DNA of 64,000 nt from Pardosa pseudoannulata. Lineage: Eukaryota > Arthropoda > Arachnida > Araneae > Lycosidae. How positions within the stretch are numbered: the first letter of the stretch is position 1; every line of letters begins with the position of its first letter. The notes beneath the pieces are model-generated. The model was not told where the DNA came from and ran no database searches. It saw nothing but the letters and a program-made list of their open reading frames with translations. The DNA is taken from contig CM063504.1 of the NCBI GenBank assembly GCA_032207245.1, forward strand, positions 85,268,124-85,332,123, given 5' to 3'. The translations under genes and the position numbers were made by a program. Below are positions 57,227 through 64,000 of the stretch, piece by piece.

Positions 57227-58059
57227 GGGCCATATTCACCAAAATCAGGGTATCCAGGATCAAAGATCGGATCAGGGAATCGGTAGATCAGCGATCACAC
57301 GCCATTAACTGTGACTTAAACTGGTGTCATATGCACCATGAGTGGATTTCCTGATCTATAGATTAATTATTGCAAATATGTATACTGTTTTAATCTTAAA
57401 GGAGATTTATAGTTCTCATGCTAAGTTGATTTATTATTTATCAACCAGACATAAATATTTTGAGGAAATTATAAATTTAGTCAAGGATCTGTATTTTACT
57501 GATATTTGTCACGAAATAAGAATGGAAGAATATAAAAGGAAGAGTTTTGATGAAAACCGAGGCAGAATCTTTGTGAAAAAATCTGGAAAGATCCAGTAGC
57601 GAAATTGGATGCTAGAAGATAGAGCAGCAGAATATTTCAGCAGAAGATAGAGCATTATTCTTTTCCGAAGGAGCTGAAATCGTGTCATCTAGCACTCGAA
57701 TTAATGATTCAGCTGTATATTTATTAAAACGCTAACGCGACCGAAAGTCCACATCATAAACATCCAAATCATTTGTTCTTTCTGGATGCACAAATCTTTT
57801 CCTGCGGCTTTCTGTTTTTTCCAGCATTTGTAAAACTTCGAGATCTTCTATATCTGAAAATATATCCGCCATGTTTGTTTTCAACGCAGAGCGCATACGT
57901 AAAATGTAGTATCCGTGGATAAGGCAATTAATCCTCCAAATTCGGGGAATCAGAAACAGGAGATTAAAATGAGCTGAAAGCCGCGGATTCTTGTTGAAGA
58001 ATATGAAAATGCTGATTCGCGGTTAGATCCGAGTATTAAAACCGTGGTGAATATGGCCC
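57227..58059. mobile_element. PIF/Harbinger element, internally deleted
   Basis: Perfect 15-bp inverted ends GGGCCATATTCACCA and TGGTGAATATGGCCC. The flanks are TAA on the left and TTA(A) on the right, fitting the 3-bp T-W-A target of the superfamily with one change. It carries the N-terminal part of its transposase on the minus strand (57612-57872). The catalytic DDE part is gone. Confidence 0.8.
57612..57872 (-). pseudogene. PIF/Harbinger transposase, N-terminal part
   Basis: Minus strand from ATG at 57872 (AAACATGG context): MADIFSDIEDLEVLQMLEK, RKRFVHPERTND, VYDVDFRSR, one TAG, then RFNKYTAESLIRVLDD and PSEKNNALSSAE, to a stop at 57612-57614. The R-F-x-K-x-T-x-x-x-L-x-x-x-L segment followed by N-x-A-L-S corresponds to the helical region before the catalytic core in Harbinger proteins. 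The TAG sits where family members usually have Tyr. Confidence 0.6.
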
Positions 58060-58948
58060 TTAAAGCGTCGAAAATTGGATATAATCAGACCAATACTTAA
58101 CCGCTGGTTAAGTCCAAGTAATCCTAACAATTCCACTACGAAATGTACCAGCACACAATGTGTTAAATCTAAACTAAGACACAGCATAGCAAATATCGTC
58201 ATATGTACTTTCTTGTATCTTAAACGCACCTATTTATTATGTGTCATACTGTGTCCAGTTTTTATCAACACTAAAGCGTTATTTTTAAACACTAGTATTT
58301 TATGGCGTCTTTTTCTGCACACTTATAAGACCACATGCATGCATTTATCGGATGTCCTAAATTCATGCAAGAAGTAATTGAGGAGGACTTTGATTGAAAA
58401 CGCATCTGTATAGTTAAAAATTGTAAACATTTGATTGACTCATAAAGTATACAGTATAGAGTTATGTACATACTAGCATTAGGGTAAATGACCTCCACCA
58501 CTTTGTTGATTCATACGCATTAATCTGTTGAAATTTTCCATGACCGTTTAGCCTAAATGCAACTGAATTCCGTTTAAACATCGCTCAATTTTCTTCTCGA
58601 CGTGGGCTTGCTGGCAAAACACTAAGATTTTGTTGTTGTAAGCTGTAGTTTGTTTTGTAAGTTGGCATAAAACTCAAAGAAAAAGCTCAATGACGTTAAA
58701 TCGTATGATCTAATCACCAATTCTGATTACCATATCGCAGAATTACTCGACATGCGATAGGACTGTATGGCATGTAACACTGTCTTATTGAAATCCCATG
58801 TTGTTCACATCTATATCTTATAATTCAGGCTCACAAAACTAGATAATCATGCAGCGTTGGTGATATCCATTTTGACCACATTTTATATATGTTTGTATAT
58901 ACGTACGTATATATATTGTGCATATATTTACATGTCTATTGTATATAC
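58060..58948. other. Non-coding stretch, no gene recognised
   Basis: Open frames near 58075-58377 and 58023-58229 have no domain and the second overlaps the Harbinger end. A palindromic TACGTACGTA lies near 58901. Confidence 0.3.
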
Positions 58949-59020
58949 AGGGCCTGTTTAACGGCGGGGCATTCAGGGCACTGGCCCAAGGCCCCCATTC
59001 TAGGGGGGCCCTAAACTTTA
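58949..59020. mobile_element. Transposon terminus, GC-rich
   Basis: CAGGGCCTGTTTAACGGCGG begins a block rich in GGCCC/GGGGGCC words, the style of some cut-and-paste transposon ends. The partner end was not found. Confidence 0.3.
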
Positions 59021-59336
59021 AAAAATACACATTAATTTTTTGGTACTTGAAATGTTAGGAATACTGTCGGAAAATATGAATTATCTTTAGTTAATGACAA
59101 ACTGGAGGGTATATGTTGTTAGAAAAAGACAAGGAAACCCTAGCAGTTTTTGAGAGAAAAACTAGAAGTATTTTGAAATTTTAAATGGTATTTAAAGAAG
59201 AACAAATATTTTACAGAAATATAAAAACCCAGATATAATTAATTTTATTAGCTTACAAAGATTAAAATTGCCGGACACTAGTTCGACTTATTGAATTAGA
59301 TCCACAAAAAAGTTTTTAAAAAATATAATCCGAATT

Positions 59337-59484
59337 AGAGGACGACCAAAACTTAGATGGTTATGACTGTCAAAACTGATTAAGATCCTTAAATTTCAAA
59401 TTGGAAATCCAGAGCCAAAGATATGACGCCTGATATGGAATTCTAGAGAAGGCTAAGGCCCATCCTGGGATGTCATGCCACTGA
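59337..59484 (+). pseudogene. Retroelement reverse transcriptase C-terminal tail
   Basis: RGRPKLRWL in one frame, then after a shift DCQN, a stop, LRSLNFKLEIQSQRYDA, a stop, YGILEKAKAHPGMSCH and a final stop. This follows the R-G-R-P-K-x-R-W...L...D-R-x-x-W-x-x-x-x-x-x-A-x-x-H-P-G-L-S-C pattern found at the C-terminus of many arthropod retroelement polymerases. Two frame breaks and two internal stops; no catalytic region. Confidence 0.55.
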
Positions 59485-60129
59485 GGAAGGAAAGATGTTG
59501 TTAGTGGGCTTCAAAAGTCAGTAAATTAAATTTATTCCATAATTTTCCATAAGCTATTTGTTTAAAACAAATTTAAGTCAATTCATTTTATGTGTTTTAT
59601 TATTCAGATTGAAATTACGACCATATCACAATTTATAAATTCATTTTGGGGGGGAAAAAACAATCTTTATTTTTTGCCTCTTGAAATGGTTAAGAATCAG
59701 AGCAATTTATCCAAAATCATCTAAATCATATTGTTAAAAGTAATTTAAGAATAGTGTTTAATTTTTGTAATTTTGTAAAACTAGAATTTTTTGGTAATTT
59801 TCATTAATTTAAAATGGCTTTTTCCTTTGAAAAATTATAAAGGATTAGTTTGGCTCAAGAATATCACAGTTTTATCGTTAAAGTCAGAATACTTAGATTG
59901 CACAGACTTGTAGAATAGGTTTGAAGTTAGCTTGTGAATTTTCTAAGATTAAAAATGAACCTAACCATAGAGTAAATGGAAAGAATTTGCAGGTTCATAA
60001 ATTTGTCTCTGGGAAGCAGAAATTATCGAGCTCTATGAAATGAGGCTCTTTTACCTCACGAAGTGGGAATATATACTAAGGAAAGTAATTTTGTCACTTA
60101 ATGGAATAATTTTTAGTACATGCATGAAT
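59485..60129. other. Non-coding stretch, no gene recognised
   Basis: Several short AT-rich frames but no motif; ends at the left target duplication of the next SINE. Confidence 0.3.
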
Positions 60130-60140
60130 TATCGGCTTTT

Positions 60141-60321
60141 CTGGTTTGGTTTGGTTTGGAGCGCTACGGTCCACTTTTTGCAACACGAGGGCTAATGAGA
60201 CCGGGACCTACTGCTTAAAGCCGATTCCGAACGGCTACGAACATCCATGCTATAGTGGGATTCGAACCCACGAATTCCGGACCCGAAGGCTAGCACCCTA
60301 ACCAATCAGCCATCATTCGGC
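60141..60321 (-). mobile_element. tRNA-derived SINE, complete copy
   Basis: Flanked by perfect 11-bp duplications TATCGGCTTTT (60130-60140 and 60322-60332). On the minus strand the A-box TGGCTGATTGG is at 60302-60312 and the B-box GGTTCGAATCC at 60258-60268, ending in a (CCAAA)n tail. Same family as 21282-21463. Confidence 0.9.
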
Positions 60322-60332
60322 TATCGGCTTTT

Positions 60333-60507
60333 TTCATTTTTTAAAATATTAGAAATTCTCTAAAAGTCTATTTTACTAGAAATTATCTAAATGATGTTCC
60401 ACTCTCACATTTAATAAATATGTAGAGAATAAATATGTAGAGACATGTAAAAAAACTGAACTTGTATTGTGAGTTCTAATACAAATTCCGTCTTCTTATC
60501 CTCTAGG
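60333..60507. other. Intergenic spacer
   Basis: AT-rich. It ends in a pyrimidine tract TTCTTATCCTCTAG that would serve as a splice acceptor for the following block. Confidence 0.3.
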
Positions 60508-60692
60508 AAAGAATTTTAATATGGTAGATTGGAAGGAACAGTTCGCAAGGGTATTATTACTCAATAGGCTGCCAGATAGATTTTAAAATAATCCTAGTCC
60601 AGAGAGTGTTGTTAGAGAGATGGAACTTTCTGAAGTGAGAAAAAAGAACCTTTCATTTCGTCCACAACAAGGGAAGCCCCAAGGTAGTCATT
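60508..60692 (+). pseudogene. Exon-like block with an in-frame stop, unrecognised
   Basis: A strong acceptor (TCTTATCCTCTAG) precedes it and a good donor (CCAAG|GTAGTC) ends it. One frame reads KNFNMVDWKEQFARVLLLN, RLPDRF, a TAA, then PSPESVVREMELSEVRKKN and LSFRPQQGKP. Apart from the single stop the composition is strongly protein-like. A decayed host exon or element exon is likely. I do not recognise the family. Confidence 0.35.
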
Positions 60693-61352
60693 ATTTTCTG
60701 CAAAATGAGGAGTCGAAAGATTAGTCAATTCTTTTCGTTGTCTCGTAATGCAAAATTCTTTTTCAGCAAGATATCCAATTATTTTGGCTTAAAGTAGTGT
60801 TTATTGACAGTTCAAGAGGTCTCATACCTCCTAAAGAAATCCTGGTGCATGTTGAAAGGCTGTTGGTTTTGACCGATCATTCATTTTTGAATTAATGAAA
60901 TTATGCAAAAATTTGTGAGATGTTAAATTTATAACAGTTAGTAAAGAATAAATAATCTGTTTTAATTATTGAAAATAATCTATTAAAATTACATTATGTG
61001 ACATTTAAAAAATCCTACACAATATATAAACGTGCTTTTTTTCCCATTGTGTATAGAGAGCTGTAATATATATGGGGTTAATTGGTATCATACACATATT
61101 TAAACATTTAGGTTATATTTAATAACAAATTATTTCTTATTCCATTCTACTTTTATTTGTCTTTAAATGTGTATCAATTTTACAGCTCCTAATATCAGAA
61201 TTTTATGCATTATTTGCTCATTCTACAGAATGTAGTTTTGATAGTACCTTAATTTCTGTTGTAAGTTAGTACCTATATATAAATTAGTCTATAGTGTAGG
61301 CACAGCATACATTTTAAAAATTAATTTACTAAAACAAATTATTTCATCCTCG
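60693..61352. other. Non-coding stretch, no gene recognised
   Basis: No second exon with matching splice sites follows the exon-like block. Mostly low-complexity A/T DNA. Confidence 0.3.
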
Positions 61353-61748
61353 ATATAATAATAGCCTAAGTTATCTGTTCGTCTGTCCTCGAATTTATAA
61401 AGCGGTTGTACCTGGAATGAATAGAGGTATCCATAATGAATTTTTGACGAGTTAGGATTAACAACGTTCGAAATCCACCCTTTTTCTAGCATTGAATGCC
61501 ATTATTTCAAGCCCTATTTTTCCCGGTTAAGAGCAGGCGATCAAATTTATCAATTTAGATAAATAGATAAAAATAACTTTTTTTTCTAGCATTATGACGT
61601 CACTCCTTCAGCTATTTCATTTAATCATTTCTTATTTAAAATATTTAAATATCGTCTTCCTTATTTTAATACGTTTTATCACCGAACTTTGATATTATGT
61701 AAATGATTTTATTTTATATTTGACTTAAATAATAGGTTAGGTACATAT
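61353..61748 (+). repeat. Dispersed repeat copy 2 (BEL-associated), uninterrupted
   Basis: Matches 841-872 plus 1605-1969 in order, with only a few bases between the two matching blocks. The TATGACGTCA word is kept in both copies. No BEL pol segment follows here. Confidence 0.7.
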
Positions 61749-62004
61749 ATTATAATACAGTACCCAGGTTGGGTACTATAACGTATCCGGTCCCTGTTTT
61801 AGACACAATGAAGAAGCAGGTGTTTCTTGATTAAATGATTTATTTACACCTCACAGCTATATACACATTTCTTTATACACAATACAAATACAGTTCAGAA
61901 GTATGTGAAACACTAGATGTAGGCCTAAATAGATAAGTACACAAAAGGTCCTTGCCGAATGGTTTAGTAACCGACGGAAGATAACAATTCGGTAGCTTCG
62001 CTTA
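61749..62004. other. Non-coding; edge of a dispersed repeat
   Basis: The inverse of the first 13 bases of the window lies at 61779-61791. ACCCAGGTTGGGT is a short palindrome at 61782 minus 20. No gene. Confidence 0.35.
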
Positions 62005-63141
62005 AAAGTTCATTTTTTAATTCATCTACCTGTTTCCAGGTGGGCACCCTGAATGTCCAATCATTCTTTCGGTCTTTTTCAGAAATCCCAGAATGGCATT
62101 GCTACGTTGTTCCTCGGAAATGTTTTCTATTCCATGGTAAATCTTACCTTTTAAGTCTTCAATATCTCTATACTTGCAGAACTAGAGACTAGTTACTACT
62201 AACAAGTAACAAATAATTCATTCACCCATCACTATAGCTAGTAGCCGCACGGCAATTTATTACTAACTTCTTAAGCTCAAGATTTCTTTCTAACATTTAT
62301 ATTCAGTATTAAGAAAATAAAATATAGCACATAGTATTTCTTTTTTATTTTAATTTATAGGGTTTCCCAAAAGTTTAAAATAAATAGGCGCTAATAACTT
62401 TATTAATTATAAGAACATTTTATTATAGTAGCTCGCATAGGACTCAAACTTTGAACCCCTTTTCCCATACCAAGATTTCTATATAAAGTATAAGACCACT
62501 TAATAGGGAAAAAATAACAGAAATCTAAGTAATTAAATATTTTCTGTAATCAGGAATGTATTAACATATTGAGCTATTGGAAAAGGCATCATTCTTTTCT
62601 TTGATCCTATAATATATTTATTCAAATTTTTAATGTATCTTGTTTGAAAATAAATAGGATATAGGTTTTTTTCAATTTAGTACTAACTTCGTAAGCTCAA
62701 GATTTCTTTTTAACATATATACTCAGTAATAAGAAAATAAAATATAGCACATAGTATTTTTTTATTTTAATTTTTATAGGGTTTCTCAAAAGTCTAAAAT
62801 AAATAGGCGCTAGTAACTTTATTAATTATAAGAATATTTTATTATAGTAACTAGGATAGGACTACAACTTTGAATTTTAACATTAAAGTCATTTTTAATC
62901 ATTATCTGTCTGTTTCCAGGTGGGCACCCTGAATGTCCAATCATTCTTTCGGTCTTTTTCAGAAATCCCAGAATGGCATTGCTACGTTGTTCCTCGGAAA
63001 TGTTTTCTATTCCATGAGAAATCTTACGTTTTAAGTCATCAATATCTCTAGACTTGCAGTAGTAACAAGAGACTAGTTACTACTACTAACAAGGAACAAA
63101 TAATTCATTCACCCATCACTATAGCTAGTAGCCGCACGGCA
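62005..63141. repeat. Composite duplication A-B-B'-A'
   Basis: Unit A 62005-62254 recurs as A' 62887-63141, and unit B 62253-62455 recurs as B' 62673-62874, all in the same orientation. On the minus strand A and A' keep one open segment, SHGIENISEEQRSNAILGF or close to it, followed by LKKTERMIGHSGCPPGN, with mainly conservative change. It distantly resembles the end of a mariner-type transposase. B contains TATAGGGTTTCCCAAAAGT, like a mariner-type inverted-repeat start. Confidence 0.55.
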
Positions 63142-63326
63142 TAAGTTAAGAAGACCTTAAAGGCTAAGATGTGAATTCTTTTAGGACAATCCGTCTCTCC
63201 GGAGGCATCATCAAGAAACTCGCACACATGATGCGAGAAGTGAAGGAGGAAATACCGTCTTGCTTCAGATATACTTCATTTATCCAACCACATCACCTCC
63301 GGTACAAGAAATATTTACAGAATGTC
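63142..63326. other. Non-coding spacer
   Basis: GC is slightly raised; the plus frame at 63171-63371 overlaps the next MITE and has no domain. Confidence 0.3.
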
Positions 63327-63328
63327 AA

Positions 63329-63568
63329 GGGCCGGTCTCACCAAAGTCGTTTAATGGCCCAACACGATTAACCCAAGGCGCCAACAAATGGTGGAACGTT
63401 CATCCGTTTAAGAAGAGTTTAATCGCAATTAGCAATTTAAACGACTTTGGTGAGATTGGCCCTTAGTGTTGACAACAAATGAAGGAACGCAATTCTCTGT
63501 TTAAGCAGATCTTCATCGCGATTAGCCATTAAACGACTTTAGTGAGACTAGCCTTTAGTGTCGAAATA
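63329..63568. mobile_element. Harbinger-like MITE with a duplicated half
   Basis: GGGCCGGTCTCACCAAAGTC at 63329 and, inverted, GACTTTGGTGAGATTGGCCC ending at 63462 form the ends of a 134-bp element; the GGGCC...TCACCA words resemble the Harbinger element at 57227. The right half is then repeated once more at about 63463-63568, ending GACTTTAGTGAGACTAGCC, a ~103-bp tandem step. Confidence 0.6.
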
Positions 63569-63647
63569 GGTTAATAGATGCCTTCGAAAATTTCAATTAA
63601 CGTTTCGCCGGTCAAGTTCCTGATTTTACAACCTTCGATTGTTATCG

Positions 63648-63672
63648 CCCCCCCCCCACACACACACACACA
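63648..63672. repeat. C-run and (CA)n
   Basis: CCCCCCCC followed by ACACACAC. Confidence 0.9.
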
Positions 63673-63712
63673 ATTCAACAAGTTATAACGGGAAGAACGG
63701 TTTGATGAATAT

Positions 63713-63862
63713 GGCTCTTACTCTGGACGTTACGGTTCGGTTCGAAACTTTGATGTGACGTCACTTTGCTTGCGGACATTATACGAGCAAACGATCAAGC
63801 TGATGTCAGAGTGACGTCACAACGACCGTTCAAACCGACTTGCTACGTATAGAGTAAGGGCC
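63713..63862. mobile_element. Short fold-back MITE carrying two CRE palindromes
   Basis: The left arm GGCTCTTACTCT... and the right arm ...AGAGTAAGGGCC are inverted copies over about 55 bp. Each arm ends inside with GTGACGTCAC (near 63752 and 63810), a perfect cAMP-response element palindrome. No coding capacity. Confidence 0.65.
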
Positions 63863-64000
63863 TTTATGTATTATTTTCCTTTCATGAAATTAAAGCTTAC
63901 TTCGTCTATAGCTACTTTTGGAAAATCAGTGCGCATGCGCATTACATTCATAATGCATTTTTTTTTTCAAAATAAATAAATTCATTCATTTATCATTGAA
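63863..64000. other. Window end, includes an NRF1-type palindrome
   Basis: TGCGCATGCGCA at 63930-63941 is the full NRF1 consensus. No gene is seen before the window ends. Confidence 0.4.

Overview
This is AT-rich nuclear DNA from an animal, most likely an arthropod. The evidence is one intact eukaryotic tRNA-Val gene without an encoded CCA end, a tRNA-derived SINE family with target-site duplications, long (TA)n/(CA)n microsatellites, and eroded pieces of BEL/Pao, Ty3/gypsy, non-LTR, Tc1, pogo, hAT, PIF/Harbinger and piggyBac-type elements. No bacterial-style operons, rRNA genes, CRISPR arrays or complete host protein genes were found. The species cannot be named from the sequence.

Layout. 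1-2.4 kb is a BEL/Pao-related remnant with a nested inverted-repeat element. 4.25-6.8 kb holds a 44-bp tandem repeat, a piggyBac-type cysteine finger, an 89-bp tandem repeat and a TTAA-flanked MITE. 7.95-9.2 kb is a hAT element with a perfect 8-bp target duplication. 9.5-13.1 kb has tRNA-like heads, an LTR-like block, a hAT transposase remnant and long microsatellites. 14-18.8 kb carries two TTAA MITEs, a diverged ~150-bp repeat and a hAT-type MITE. 19.9 kb is a broken THAP domain with CRE/NRF1-like sites upstream. 21.3-22 kb has a complete SINE and two microsatellites. 25-30 kb has local duplications, one unrecognised coding-like stretch and a GC-rich island. 31.6-33.7 kb is a satellite-like array with a 225-bp unit derived from BEL pol. 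33.75-35.0 kb is the 3' end of a non-LTR retrotransposon split by a TTAA MITE. 37.6-40.3 kb has duplications, a coding-like fragment and a fold-back element. 41.9-45.6 kb has CTTGCA-rich repeats, one split by a solo LTR, and another TTAA MITE. 46.1-47.6 kb is a Ty3/gypsy pol end with a probable LTR. 48.3 kb is tRNA-Val. 51.5-53.1 kb has pogo-like and Tc1 remnants. 56.3-58.1 kb has a third copy of the first MITE family and a PIF/Harbinger element. 59-64 kb has a reverse-transcriptase tail, a second complete SINE, a decayed exon-like block, a second copy of the BEL-linked repeat and several short inverted-repeat elements.

The clearest biological story is a crowd of TTAA-targeting MITEs: six elements in four terminal-repeat types, next to one piggyBac-type zinc-finger fragment. 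One sits in a non-LTR ORF, and the reading frame on its two sides matches once the MITE and one TTAA are discounted. The second story is a satellite array that seeded from a retrotransposon pol fragment and loses bases steadily from right to left, which may be real decay or an assembly artefact.

All protein-family calls come from reading motifs by eye; no database search was run.
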